From Marinobacter sp. ATCH36 (lineage in GTDB: Bacteria; Pseudomonadota; Gammaproteobacteria; Pseudomonadales; Oleiphilaceae), in assembly GCF_023555055.1 (NCBI RefSeq), contig NZ_JAMJPL010000001.1:868001-932000 (forward strand): a stretch of 64,000 bases of DNA. Reading direction: 5' to 3'. Each line of letters opens with the position of its first letter. Within the stretch, counting starts at the first letter, position 1. Positions 10,621 to 19,989 of the stretch are shown in pieces. The notes under the pieces are model-generated. The model ran no database searches, was not told the origin of the DNA, and saw only the letters and a program-made list of their open reading frames with translations. Both the position numbers and the translations under genes were made by a program.

Positions 10621-11459
10621 ATCGCAAACGGCTGAGAAAGTTAGTAGGGAAAACCGGATTCGGGCTCTTGCTCTCCGCGATCATGCTGTTCACGGTATTC
10701 CCTTTTTATTATGCAATCCTGACCTCGTTCAAGAGTGGCTCCGAGCTGTTCAAGGTCGATTACTGGATCACCACTTTCAACCTGGAGAACTACCAGTCGG
10801 TGCTGGGGCAGAGTTCCTTCGTGTCCAGCATCTGGAACTCAATTCTGGTCTCCACGTCCGCCGTTGCCATTGCAATGGGATTTGGTCTGACGGCTGCCTA
10901 CGCCCTTGGGCGAGTGCATTTTCGCGGCCGGGGAACTGTGCTGATGATCGTGCTGGGGGTCTCCATGTTTCCCCAGGTGGCGGTGTTGTCTGGTCTCTTC
11001 GAGGTGATCCGGGCATTCGATCTCTACAACGATCCGCTGTCCCTGGTGTTCTCCTACACCATTTTCACGCTGCCATTCACCGTCTGGGTGTTGACCACTT
11101 TCATGCGGCAGCTGCCCAAGGAGCTGGAAGAAGCCGCCATTGTGGACGGGGCTTCACCGGTGGTCACCCTTTTCAAGGTATTCATACCGCTGATGGGACC
11201 TGCCATGGCCACCACCGGCTTGCTGGCGTTTATCGCCGCCTGGAACGAGTTCCTGTTTGCGCTGACGTTCACGCTGACGGACGACCAGCGCACGGTGCCT
11301 GTGGCAATCGCCTTGATTACCGGCGGGTCCCAGCACGAATTGCCCTGGGGGCACCTGATGGCGGCATCGGTGGTTGTTACCGTGCCACTGGTGGTCCTGG
11401 TACTGATTTTCCAACGTCGAATCGTGTCTGGCCTGACGGCGGGCGCGGTCAAAGGTTAA
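10617..11459 (+). CDS. ABC sugar permease, MalG/ThuG type
   Basis: This 280-residue protein has six predicted transmembrane segments and the EAA loop EEAAIVDGASPVVTLFKVFI. It is the second half of the permease. Its ATG lies within the end of the previous gene (ATGA overlap), and the alpha-glucosidase follows after 16 bases. A large alternative frame over the same stretch is a GC-rich shadow with no conserved features. Confidence 0.9.
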   Translation: MNRKRLRKLVGKTGFGLLLSAIMLFTVFPFYYAILTSFKSGSELFKVDYWITTFNLENYQSVLGQSSFVSSIWNSILVSTSAVAIAMGFGLTAAYALGRVHFRGRGTVLMIVLGVSMFPQVAVLSGLFEVIRAFDLYNDPLSLVFSYTIFTLPFTVWVLTTFMRQLPKELEEAAIVDGASPVVTLFKVFIPLMGPAMATTGLLAFIAAWNEFLFALTFTLTDDQRTVPVAIALITGGSQHELPWGHLMAASVVVTVPLVVLVLIFQRRIVSGLTAGAVKG

Positions 11460-11475
11460 CTGAGGAGTTATGTGT

Positions 11476-13092
11476 ATGAGTCAGTCACAGCCCTGGTGGA
11501 AGGGTGGCATTATCTACCAGATCTATCCCCGTAGTTTCATGGACAGCAACGGGGATGGCATCGGTGATCTCAGAGGGGCCACAGAGAAACTGCCTTATGT
11601 GGCATCACTGGGTGTGGATGCCATCTGGCTGTCGCCCTTTTTTACCTCGCCGATGAAAGATTTCGGCTACGACGTGTCCGACTACCGGGGCGTGGATCCT
11701 CTTTTTGGCACCATGGATGATTTCAGGGCCCTGGTGCGTGAGGCTCACGGGCTGGGTCTGAAGGTGATCATCGACCAAGTCATCAGCCACACCTCGGATG
11801 CTCACCCCTGGTTTGAGGAAAGCCGCCGCAACCGTGACAATCCCAAGGCAGACTGGTTTGTCTGGGCTGACCCGAAACCCGATGGCACGCCGCCCAACAA
11901 CTGGCTGTCCATCTTCGGCGGCAGTGCCTGGGCCTGGGATACCCGGAGGAAGCAGTATTACCTGCACAATTTCCTGGCAAGCCAGCCGGATCTCAATTTC
12001 CATAATCCGCAGGTACGCCAGGCCCAGCTGGATAACATGCGTTTCTGGCTGGATCTGGGAGCGGACGGTTTCAGGCTGGATACGGTCAACTTCTATTTTC
12101 ATAACCAGGGCCTGGTGGACAACCCGCCGGTACCGGCGGGTGAAAACAAGACTTTTGTTGCCCAGGGCATGAACCCCTACACCTACCAGCGCCATGTGAA
12201 CGACCTGAGCCAACCGGAAAACATCGGATTCCTCAGCGAACTGAGGGCACTGATGGACGAGTATCCGGAAACCGCCCTGGTGGGTGAGATTGGCGACGAC
12301 AAGCCGCTGGAGCGCATGGCTGAATACACTGCAGGCAATGATCGCCTGCACATGGCCTACTCTTTTGATCTTTTGTCCGATCAACATGACCCGGCGTATG
12401 TGCGGGACGTGGTGCGTCGGTATCAGGAAGGGCTGGGCGATGGCTGGCCCTGCTGGGCCCTGAGCAACCATGACGTGGTGCGGGTGGTTTCCCGGTGGGC
12501 GGAGGGCGGTGAAGACCCGCGGCTCTATCCGCGAGTGCTGATGGCGTTGTTACTGTCTTTGCGGGGTAGCGTTACGATGTTCCAGGGCGAGGAGCTCGGC
12601 CTGCCGGAAGCGTCAGTGCCCTATGAAGAATTGCAGGACCCCTACGGTATCAGCTTCTGGCCGGAATTCCGGGGTCGCGACGGATGCCGCACGCCGTTTG
12701 TGTGGGAGCCGTCGGCCAAGGGTGGTTTCACCTCCGGAAAACCCTGGTTGCCGGTAGATCGCGATCACCTGGAATTTGCCGTCAGTCACCAGCACGCGGA
12801 CCCGGATTCCACGCTCAATGCGGTGCGCAAGCTGATTCACTGGCGCAAGCAGCAGCCTGCGCTGGTTCGGGGTGACATGACGGTGCTTGATGACACCGGT
12901 GATGCCCTTTGCTGGATTCGCAAATCCAGTGAGCAGTCGCTGCTGGTGGCATTGAACCTGACCGGTGAGGAGCTGCGGCTGCCGTTACCTTGTGCGGTAT
13001 CCGTGCCGCTGGAAGGTCATGGCTTCGATGGTTTCCTGGAGGGTGATCAACTCGTATTGCCTCCGTATCAGGCATTTTTCGCAGAAACGTAA
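11476..13092 (+). CDS. GH13 alpha-glucosidase (oligo-1,6-glucosidase/sucrase-like)
   Basis: The 538-residue protein is a glycoside hydrolase 13 enzyme. The order is WWKGGIIYQIYPRSFMDSNG at the start, DQVISHTS (region I), the nucleophile aspartate in DGFRLDTVNF, the acid/base glutamate in LVGEIGDD and the transition-state aspartate in LSNHDVVR, then a C-terminal beta domain. It cleaves terminal alpha-linked glucose, and its neighbours make trehalose, maltose or sucrose the likely substrates. There is no signal peptide, so it acts in the cytoplasm. The ATG at 11476 is preferred over 11470 because GAGGAG is then eight bases away. Confidence 0.92.
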   Translation: MSQSQPWWKGGIIYQIYPRSFMDSNGDGIGDLRGATEKLPYVASLGVDAIWLSPFFTSPMKDFGYDVSDYRGVDPLFGTMDDFRALVREAHGLGLKVIIDQVISHTSDAHPWFEESRRNRDNPKADWFVWADPKPDGTPPNNWLSIFGGSAWAWDTRRKQYYLHNFLASQPDLNFHNPQVRQAQLDNMRFWLDLGADGFRLDTVNFYFHNQGLVDNPPVPAGENKTFVAQGMNPYTYQRHVNDLSQPENIGFLSELRALMDEYPETALVGEIGDDKPLERMAEYTAGNDRLHMAYSFDLLSDQHDPAYVRDVVRRYQEGLGDGWPCWALSNHDVVRVVSRWAEGGEDPRLYPRVLMALLLSLRGSVTMFQGEELGLPEASVPYEELQDPYGISFWPEFRGRDGCRTPFVWEPSAKGGFTSGKPWLPVDRDHLEFAVSHQHADPDSTLNAVRKLIHWRKQQPALVRGDMTVLDDTGDALCWIRKSSEQSLLVALNLTGEELRLPLPCAVSVPLEGHGFDGFLEGDQLVLPPYQAFFAET

Positions 13093-13141
13093 AACATCCG
13101 GGCCCGCTTCCTGAGCCGGGCTCAACAGAGGAGTCTCCACC

Positions 13142-14278
13142 ATGGCTTGTGTGGAACTGAAAAAAATCAATAAAACCTTTGGCAACATTGAAATTATCCA
13201 GAGTGTGGATCTACGGGTTGAAGACGGCGAATTCGTGGTTTTTGTCGGGCCCTCGGGCTGCGGGAAATCCACGCTTTTGCGTCTGATAGCCGGTCTGGAG
13301 GAACCCACAGCGGGAGATATCGAAATCGCCGGGGAAGTCGTGACCGACCTGTCCCCGAAGGAGCGGGGCGTAGGCATGGTGTTCCAGTCCTATGCGCTTT
13401 ACCCGCACATGTCGGTGTACGAAAACATTGCCTTCGGGCTGAAACTGGACAAAGCCAACAAGGGCAAGGTCCGGGAGTGGGTGGAGAAGACTGCAGAGAT
13501 ACTCCAGCTGACCAGCCTGCTGCAGCGCAAACCCCGGGAGTTGTCCGGTGGCCAGCGTCAGCGGGTTGCCATTGGCCGGGCCATGGCCCGGGAACCGCAA
13601 ATTATGCTGTTCGATGAGCCGCTGTCCAACCTGGATGCCAGCCTGCGCGTGCAAATGCGCACGGAGATTGCGAAGCTGCATGATCGGCTCCAGTCCACCA
13701 TGATTTACGTCACCCACGACCAGGTGGAAGCGATGACCCTGGCCGACAAGATCGTCGTGCTCAACGGGGGCCATATCGAGCAGATAGGCACCCCGTTCGA
13801 GCTCTACGAAACGCCTGCAAGCCTGTTTGTGGCGGGATTCATCGGTTCGCCGAAAATGAATCTGATTCCCGCCATCGTAAAGGCGACGAGTCCGGGAAAG
13901 TCTGTCGATGTTGAGATTTGTGGCATGGGAACGGTGACCGTGGAGCGGGATGCCTCCCACATGGACGACGGCACAGAAATGACCGTGGGGCTGAGGCCGG
14001 AGCATACCCGGCTTTCGCTTTCGGGGCCGGATTCCGGGCTGGAAGTGGTGAATGTGGAATATCTGGGCAACGAGGCTTATGTGTACCTGGAAATGCCCGG
14101 TATGAACGAACTGGTCGTGGTTCGTGAATCTGTTCCCTGTCAGATCAGGGCCGGCCAGAGGGTTACCCTGAATGCCGACCCTGAACGCCTGCACGTTTTC
14201 GATGCCGACGGACACAGCCTGCCACGGGTGGGGCTGAGGAAGGAAGAAGACTCGGTTCAGCAAATCGCAAGTCACTGA
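13142..14278 (+). CDS. ABC sugar transporter ATPase (MalK/UgpC family)
   Basis: The 378-residue protein has Walker A GPSGCGKST, the Q-loop VFQSYALYPHM, the signature LSGGQRQRVAIGRA, Walker B IMLFDEP and the switch histidine in YVTHDQ. After residue 230 it has the TOBE/MOP-like regulatory domain of MalK-type ATPases, including VGLRPEHTRL. It energises the two permeases. GAGGAG precedes the start. It sits 49 bases after the glucosidase, and the regulator follows 18 bases later, consistent with one transcript. Confidence 0.93.
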   Translation: MACVELKKINKTFGNIEIIQSVDLRVEDGEFVVFVGPSGCGKSTLLRLIAGLEEPTAGDIEIAGEVVTDLSPKERGVGMVFQSYALYPHMSVYENIAFGLKLDKANKGKVREWVEKTAEILQLTSLLQRKPRELSGGQRQRVAIGRAMAREPQIMLFDEPLSNLDASLRVQMRTEIAKLHDRLQSTMIYVTHDQVEAMTLADKIVVLNGGHIEQIGTPFELYETPASLFVAGFIGSPKMNLIPAIVKATSPGKSVDVEICGMGTVTVERDASHMDDGTEMTVGLRPEHTRLSLSGPDSGLEVVNVEYLGNEAYVYLEMPGMNELVVVRESVPCQIRAGQRVTLNADPERLHVFDADGHSLPRVGLRKEEDSVQQIASH

Positions 14279-14296
14279 GACATGGGCCAGTAAGCG

Positions 14297-15361
14297 ATGG
14301 AAACAACAAACCCTGATAACCGGCCAAAGCGGTTGACCGTCAAGCTGATGGCAGAGAAGCTTAATGTGTCCACTGCGACCATCTCGAATGCCTTCAACCG
14401 GCCGGATCAGCTTTCGGAGGCCCGCCGCCGGTGGATCCTGGAAGAATGTAAACGCCATGGTTACCTGGGCCCCAATGCCGCCGCCCGCAGCCTTCGAACC
14501 GGGCGCACCGGTAACGTCGGTGTGATGCTGGCGGATAACCTGGCTTACAGCCTGACCGATCCGGTGGCCAGTGAGTTTCTTCATGGCCTGGCGGAAGTGT
14601 TCGACCAGCGTCAACTGAACATGTTGTTGTTGTCCAGCCAGGAAGATGACGAACACCGCAGCCGGGTGCAGGAAGCCATGGTCGATGGCTTCATTGTTTA
14701 CGGCTGGCTTAAGAAGGGTCGCACCTATGACCGTCTGCTACAGCATGGCAAGCAGATGGTTGCCGTGGATTTTGACCTGGAGGGGTGCACCTGGGTCAAC
14801 ATCGACAACTATGAGGGGGCAAGGCGCAGCGCTGAGCATGCCCTGACAAAGCCACCTTCCAATGTTGCCATCATGGGGTTGCGCCTGGTGGACACCGATC
14901 GGGTTTGCCGCATTCGTGACCACGAACTCTTCAATGAAACAAGGGCCATTTCCGTGCGCCGGCTTCGAGGGTACCTGGATGCCCTGGAGGCCGCCGGCTA
15001 TAACGTGTCTTCCGACAGAATCTGGTCTACACCCACCAATACCCACCAGGACGCCTACCAGGCGGCCCGCGAGGCGCTGACCAGCAACCCGCGCCCCGAT
15101 CTCATGCTGTGCATGAGCGACCGGATTGCCCTGGCGGCCATTCAGGCTGCCCTGCAAATGGGGCTGAGGGTGCCGGAAGATGTTCGTATCGTGGGTTTTG
15201 ACGGCATTCCCGAAGGGGCCAACCTGCACCCGTCATTAACCACGGTTTATCAGCAGAGCGCAGAGAAAGGTCGCACAGCAGCACGGATATTTCTCGGAGA
15301 GAAGGAAGACCGCAACGTATTGCTGCCAACCTGTTTGCTGGTGCGGGAGAGTTGTCCGTGA
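14297..15361 (+). CDS. LacI-family transcriptional regulator of the alpha-glucoside locus
   Basis: The 354-residue protein has a LacI helix-turn-helix at residues 13-35 (VKLMAEKLNVSTATISNAFN) with the hinge helix AARSLRTGRTG. The periplasmic-binding-like effector domain follows, including DLMLCMSDRIALAA and VRIVGFDGIPEG. By position it should repress the locus and be released by the imported sugar or its product. The palindromes in front of the porin are candidate operators. It is comparable in role to AglR or ThuR of Sinorhizobium. Confidence 0.88.
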   Translation: METTNPDNRPKRLTVKLMAEKLNVSTATISNAFNRPDQLSEARRRWILEECKRHGYLGPNAAARSLRTGRTGNVGVMLADNLAYSLTDPVASEFLHGLAEVFDQRQLNMLLLSSQEDDEHRSRVQEAMVDGFIVYGWLKKGRTYDRLLQHGKQMVAVDFDLEGCTWVNIDNYEGARRSAEHALTKPPSNVAIMGLRLVDTDRVCRIRDHELFNETRAISVRRLRGYLDALEAAGYNVSSDRIWSTPTNTHQDAYQAAREALTSNPRPDLMLCMSDRIALAAIQAALQMGLRVPEDVRIVGFDGIPEGANLHPSLTTVYQQSAEKGRTAARIFLGEKEDRNVLLPTCLLVRESCP

Positions 15362-15398
15362 ATGGCTACGGGGTAAGAGATTCCAGAGGAGAGCCAGA

Positions 15399-16361
15399 GT
15401 GATCGACATACTGTGTTTTGGTGAAGCGCTGATCGATATGCGCGGTGAGGCGGTTTCCGGCCGGCGGGTCTATATCCCACAGCCCGGCGGTGCGCCGGCC
15501 AACGTTGCGGTTGGTGTCGCCCGGCTCGGCGGCCGTTCCGGCTTCATCGGTCAGGTAGGTGAAGATGTCTTCGGTAACGATATTCTATCAGCGTTGGTGG
15601 AATACGGTGTTGATGTCTCGCTCACCCGTCAGACTGGCAAAGCGATGACAGCGCTGGCGTTCGTTACCCTCGATGATGACGGTGAGCGCAGCTTTGCATT
15701 TTACAGGACTGAAACGGCGGACATGCTTTACAAAGCAGAAATGTGCCCGGACGACGCACTTAAGCAGGCGGGTATTGTGCATTTCTGCTCAAATACCCTG
15801 ACGGCTCCGGCTATCCGTGAGACCACCTTTGCACTGATGCGGCGCGCCAGAGAACATGGCTGCCTTGTCAGCTTTGATGTGAACTATCGGCAACCACTCT
15901 GGCCTGCTGCAGAAGTACCGGCGCCTCACATTCTCAAAGCCGCCAGTATGGCGGATATCGTGAAATTCAGCCGTGAAGAGCTGGAAGCATTGTTCGGTGA
16001 GGGGGCCGACCTGTCCGATGACTTGCTGACTGAAAAAGTGCAGCTCTTGCTTGTTTCAGACGGAGCCCGTCCATTGCAGGCATACTGCTCCGGGCGGACG
16101 CTTACTTTGCAGCCGCCGCGTGTCGAGGCGATAGACACCACCGCGGCCGGGGATGCGTTTGTTGCGGGATTGTTGTTCGGGCTCGGCGGGCAATCCGTTA
16201 AGAGCACCGCCTTTAATGACTGGCTGGCAGTGCCGGGAAATATTGAGGAAGCACTGGCATTTGCCAGCCGGTGCGGCGCCCATGCTGCCATGCACTTCGG
16301 AGCATTTGATGCCTTGCCGACACGTAATCAGTTGCAACGGCTGGTGCCGAAAATCACCTGA
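15399..16361 (+). CDS. PfkB-family fructokinase
   Basis: The 320-residue carbohydrate kinase starts with ILCFGEALIDMRGE, has the first PfkB signature region PGGAPANVAVGVARLGG and the second signature DTTAAGDAFVAGLLFGL with the catalytic aspartate. The usual GAGD is AAGD here, a known variant in sugar kinases. It phosphorylates fructose, or a related ketose, to fructose 6-phosphate. Linkage to an alpha-glucosidase suggests handling of fructose released from sucrose. The start is a GTG at 15399 preceded by AGAGGAG. Confidence 0.87.
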   Translation: MIDILCFGEALIDMRGEAVSGRRVYIPQPGGAPANVAVGVARLGGRSGFIGQVGEDVFGNDILSALVEYGVDVSLTRQTGKAMTALAFVTLDDDGERSFAFYRTETADMLYKAEMCPDDALKQAGIVHFCSNTLTAPAIRETTFALMRRAREHGCLVSFDVNYRQPLWPAAEVPAPHILKAASMADIVKFSREELEALFGEGADLSDDLLTEKVQLLLVSDGARPLQAYCSGRTLTLQPPRVEAIDTTAAGDAFVAGLLFGLGGQSVKSTAFNDWLAVPGNIEEALAFASRCGAHAAMHFGAFDALPTRNQLQRLVPKIT

Positions 16362-16493
16362 TTTTCATGCCTCTGCGGCTTTTCCTTCTGCAATTATTGA
16401 CTATAGTTAAGAACAGGTAGGGCCTGATCTGTTCAGGCCTGCGGAACGTAACACAATTCATTAACAACAATACCAGCCCAAGGGGGTTGAGCT

Positions 16494-17105
16494 ATGCTCC
16501 TGAATCATGCGTTTGGCCTGTTTACCCATCCGGACAGTGAGTGGGCAGAAATCCGCAAGGAACATGCGCCGCCCAGAAGGCTCTATGTTGCCTACGTATT
16601 GGTGCTTGCCGCCATCGCGCCGATTTGCGCCTACATCTCCACGGCCCACTTTGGTTGGACGGTGGGGGCCGATCGTTTGATCAAACTGACGGAAATCAGC
16701 GCGCTGCAGATGAGTGTGCTGACCTATCTGGCCATGCTGGTGGGTGTGTTTGCCCTGGGTTATGCAATTAACTGGATGGCGAGAACATACGGCGCCAACG
16801 AGGAGTTGGTGCCATCCAATGGCATCGCATTGGCGGCCTACTCCTGCACTCCGCTCTTCCTTGCCGGGTTTGCGCTGCTTTACCCGGTACCCTGGTTCAA
16901 TGCCATCGTTTTTCTGGCGGCCGCCGGTTTCGGTGCCAAGCTGATGTTTGACGGCCTGCCAATTGTCATGGGTATCCACAGAGACAGGGCTGTCATGTAC
17001 GCAGTGTCGCTGTTGACAGTGGCCTTGGTGATTCTGGTGTCCACTCGCGTGGGATCCGTTATTCTCTGGAACTACGGCTTTGGCCCGGTATTTATACAGG
17101 GTTAG
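16494..17105 (+). CDS. Yip1-domain inner-membrane protein
   Basis: This 203-residue protein starts with HAFGLFTHPDSEWAEIRKE, the typical opening of bacterial Yip1-family membrane proteins. Five hydrophobic segments follow, including a YSCTPLFLAGF segment. Function is not established for the bacterial family. A GGGGG-rich ribosome binding site lies ten bases upstream. It stands between the sugar locus and the P-type ATPase and shows no obvious link to either. Confidence 0.8.
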   Translation: MLLNHAFGLFTHPDSEWAEIRKEHAPPRRLYVAYVLVLAAIAPICAYISTAHFGWTVGADRLIKLTEISALQMSVLTYLAMLVGVFALGYAINWMARTYGANEELVPSNGIALAAYSCTPLFLAGFALLYPVPWFNAIVFLAAAGFGAKLMFDGLPIVMGIHRDRAVMYAVSLLTVALVILVSTRVGSVILWNYGFGPVFIQG

Positions 17106-17232
17106 GAACTGCGGAGTGCTGACTGATTGGCCGGAAACTTCGGCCAATCAGTTTGAATGTTGATCTGAGGCAATCCCTGAGGAGCCATGGCCGGTTCCAA
17201 TAGAGACAGGTACACCGCCAGGGAGTCCGGCT

Positions 17233-19989
17233 ATGTCATCCTCTGAATCGGCTTTTTCAGAATCTGTTGAACCGGCAGATGGTCGCGGCGTGCATTGGCA
17301 TGCTGTGGGTATTGACCAAGCCCGGTCACACCTGTCCGCCTCCGGACCACTGTCTGCCAAGGAAGTGTCAGACAGGCTGAGCCAATACGGACACAATCGC
17401 CTGCCGGAAGCTCATCGGCGGGGGCCTTTCGCCCGCCTTGGCAATCAACTCAGAAACTTCCTGATTTACGTGCTGATCACCGCAGCGGTAATCACCGCCC
17501 TGCTGGGTCATTGGGTGGACACCACGGTGATTCTGGCGGTCGTGGTGATCCAGACGCTGGTGGGGTTTATACAGGAAGGGAAGGCGGAACAGGCACTGTC
17601 GGCAATTCGGCACATGCTGGCGCCAAAAGCCGTGGTGATCCGTGATAGCGGCCAGAAGAAAATCGATGCGGCAGAGCTGGTGCCCGGTGATACCGTACTC
17701 CTCGAACCCGGGGACCGGGTGCCCGCAGACCTCCGTCTGGAACGTTGCCACAACCTGAAGGTTGAAGAGGCAGTGCTGACCGGAGAGTCCGAGCCGGTAG
17801 ACAAGACCACCGATGAGCAGCCGGCCGATGCCGTTCTCGGTGATCAGCTCAACATGGCCTTTTCGGGAACCATGGTGGCCACGGGTACAGGCCGAGGCGT
17901 AGTGGTCAGAACGGGAGCGGAGACTGAAATCGGGCGGATCTCCGGCCTGCTGCAGGATACTGCAACCCTTAAGACCCCCCTCCTTGAGCAGATCGACCGC
18001 TTCGCCCGTTATCTGTCCATGATCATTATTGTTGCCGGAATAGCGATTTTTGCCGGTGGGCTTGCACTGAGCGGGCTCCCGGTTCGCGAACTGTTCATGG
18101 CGGTTGTGGGCCTGACGGTGGCGGCTATCCCCGAAGGACTTCCCGCCATTCTCACCATTACCCTTGCCATCGGCGTGCGGCGGATGGCAACCCGTCATGC
18201 GGTTGTTCGCAGAATGCCGGTGATTGAGACCCTTGGCGCCGTGTCGGTGATCTGTTCTGACAAAACCGGAACCCTGACCCGTAATGAAATGATGGTGACT
18301 GCGGCGGTGGTAGCCGGGAAGCGCCTGGATGTAGAGGGCGAAGGTTACGAGCCTGATGGGGATATCCGCGACGGCAAGGATGTGAGCGCTGGCAGCCCGT
18401 TGCTGAACGAACTGGCCAGGGCTGCGGCACTGTGTAATGACGCCCACCTGGAGCGCCATGACGGGACCATCCGCGTTGCCGGTGACCCGATGGAGGGAGC
18501 GCTGAAGGTTTTTGCCCAGAAGGCGGGGTTTGATCCGGAGGCGGACGGTCGTCACTGGCCACGGGCTGATGAGGTTCCGTTTGATGCCGAATATCGATTC
18601 ATGGCGACACTCAACCATGATCATCATCGCCATGGCGTGGTGTACGTAAAGGGGGCCCCGGAGCGGATCCTCGAAATGTGTACCAGCATGGTAACTGACA
18701 GCGGTGATACCACGTCACTGGATCAGCAGGCCTGGTCAGATGCCATTTCCGAGCTTGCATCAGAGGGTCTCAGGGTGCTGGCTCTGGCCCGCAGGCCGGC
18801 CGATTCGTCACAGAATACACTGGCCGTAGAAGACGTAGAGGATGGATTGGAACTGTTGGGGCTGGTAGGGCTTCTGGATCCACCGCGGCAGGAGGCTATC
18901 CAGTCTATTCACGACTGCCATGACGCCGGTATCCGGGTAAAGATGATTACTGGTGACCATGCCATGACAGCCAGTGCCATTGGCGCGCGTCTGGGACTGA
19001 AGAACACCACTCGTGTAATCACTGGCCGCGAGCTTGACCAACTGAGTGCTGATGAACTGACGCAGGTCGCCGGCGAGGTGGATATCTTCGCCCGCACCAG
19101 CCCCGAGCATAAGCTGCGGCTGGTAGAAGCCTTGCAGTCGCTGCACGGTGTCGTGGCAATGACCGGGGATGGTGTCAATGACGCTCCGGCGCTCAAGCGT
19201 GCCGACGTTGGTATCGCCATGGGAGTAAAAGGTTCTGAAGCGGCCCGGGAGGCAGCGTCGGTGGTGCTGCTGGATGATAACTTTGCCAGCATTGCGGCCG
19301 CCGTGCGGGAAGGACGCACGGTTTACACCAACCTCAAGAAGGCCATTGCGTTCATGCTGCCGATAAACGGGGGCGAATCCATCAGTCTGATTACGGCTTT
19401 GCTGCTGGGGCTGTCCCTGCCTATCTCCGCGTTGCAGATTCTCTGGGTGAACCTGGTGGGTTCGGTAATCCTGGCCATGACGCTTGCGTTCGAACCTGCC
19501 GAGCCGGGGGTCATGAAGCGACCGCCCCGGCCCCGTGATGAGTCACTGCTGGCAGGGTTTGTAGTCTGGCGGGTCGCCTTTGTGTCGCTGTTGTTCCTGA
19601 TCGGTATTTTTGCTGCCTGGCACTGGGCGATGTATCAGTTTGACGATGAATCTGTAGCTCGCACCCTGGCGGTGAATACGCTGGTGGCCATGGAGGTCTT
19701 TTATCTGTTCGCGGTGCGTTATCTCGATACCGCCTCCATTACCTTGCGTGGTGTTCTGGGTACGCCCATAGTGCTGCTGGCCGTGGGTGCGGTCATCCTG
19801 TTGCAACTGCTGTTCACTTATTTACCACTGTTTCACAAGACCTTTGGCACGGCTCCACTAAACCCTGGTGCATTGGTCTTTGCGTGTGGTGCCGGCGTTA
19901 TCGTACTTCTGGTGCTGGAGCTGGAAACCTGGCTCAGGCGCCGCATGGGCCATGGGCCCGAAAACGCTGTCAGTTCTGGCTCCGGGTGA
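17233..19989 (+). CDS. P-type cation-transporting ATPase (P2A-like)
   Basis: The 918-residue protein has the full P-type layout: N-terminal cation ATPase domain, actuator motif TGESEP, phosphorylation site DKTGTLTRNE, nucleotide-binding KGAPER, hinge TGDGVNDAPALK and ten hydrophobic segments. M4 has the PEGLP motif of calcium pumps. In M6, where SERCA/PMR1 pumps have NLVTDG, this protein has NLVGSV, so one expected acidic ligand is missing. It is therefore safest to call it a cation pump of unknown ion. Its last 20 bases overlap the convergent phosphoketolase-like gene. Confidence 0.88.
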   Translation: MSSSESAFSESVEPADGRGVHWHAVGIDQARSHLSASGPLSAKEVSDRLSQYGHNRLPEAHRRGPFARLGNQLRNFLIYVLITAAVITALLGHWVDTTVILAVVVIQTLVGFIQEGKAEQALSAIRHMLAPKAVVIRDSGQKKIDAAELVPGDTVLLEPGDRVPADLRLERCHNLKVEEAVLTGESEPVDKTTDEQPADAVLGDQLNMAFSGTMVATGTGRGVVVRTGAETEIGRISGLLQDTATLKTPLLEQIDRFARYLSMIIIVAGIAIFAGGLALSGLPVRELFMAVVGLTVAAIPEGLPAILTITLAIGVRRMATRHAVVRRMPVIETLGAVSVICSDKTGTLTRNEMMVTAAVVAGKRLDVEGEGYEPDGDIRDGKDVSAGSPLLNELARAAALCNDAHLERHDGTIRVAGDPMEGALKVFAQKAGFDPEADGRHWPRADEVPFDAEYRFMATLNHDHHRHGVVYVKGAPERILEMCTSMVTDSGDTTSLDQQAWSDAISELASEGLRVLALARRPADSSQNTLAVEDVEDGLELLGLVGLLDPPRQEAIQSIHDCHDAGIRVKMITGDHAMTASAIGARLGLKNTTRVITGRELDQLSADELTQVAGEVDIFARTSPEHKLRLVEALQSLHGVVAMTGDGVNDAPALKRADVGIAMGVKGSEAAREAASVVLLDDNFASIAAAVREGRTVYTNLKKAIAFMLPINGGESISLITALLLGLSLPISALQILWVNLVGSVILAMTLAFEPAEPGVMKRPPRPRDESLLAGFVVWRVAFVSLLFLIGIFAAWHWAMYQFDDESVARTLAVNTLVAMEVFYLFAVRYLDTASITLRGVLGTPIVLLAVGAVILLQLLFTYLPLFHKTFGTAPLNPGALVFACGAGVIVLLVLELETWLRRRMGHGPENAVSSGSG

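Noticed and set aside
10610..11479. 289-codon frame overlapping the second sugar permease
   Set aside because: It is an alternative frame over a conserved MalG-type permease; composition is His/Gly/Arg-rich, as expected from a GC-rich shadow.
13211..14656. 481-codon antisense frame across the sugar ATPase and regulator genes
   Set aside because: The sense strand encodes unmistakable ABC ATPase and LacI proteins; the antisense frame has no domain features.
16420..16440. GGCCTGA/TCAGGCC hairpin after the fructokinase
   Set aside because: The stem is short and there is no T-run, so I do not call it a terminator.
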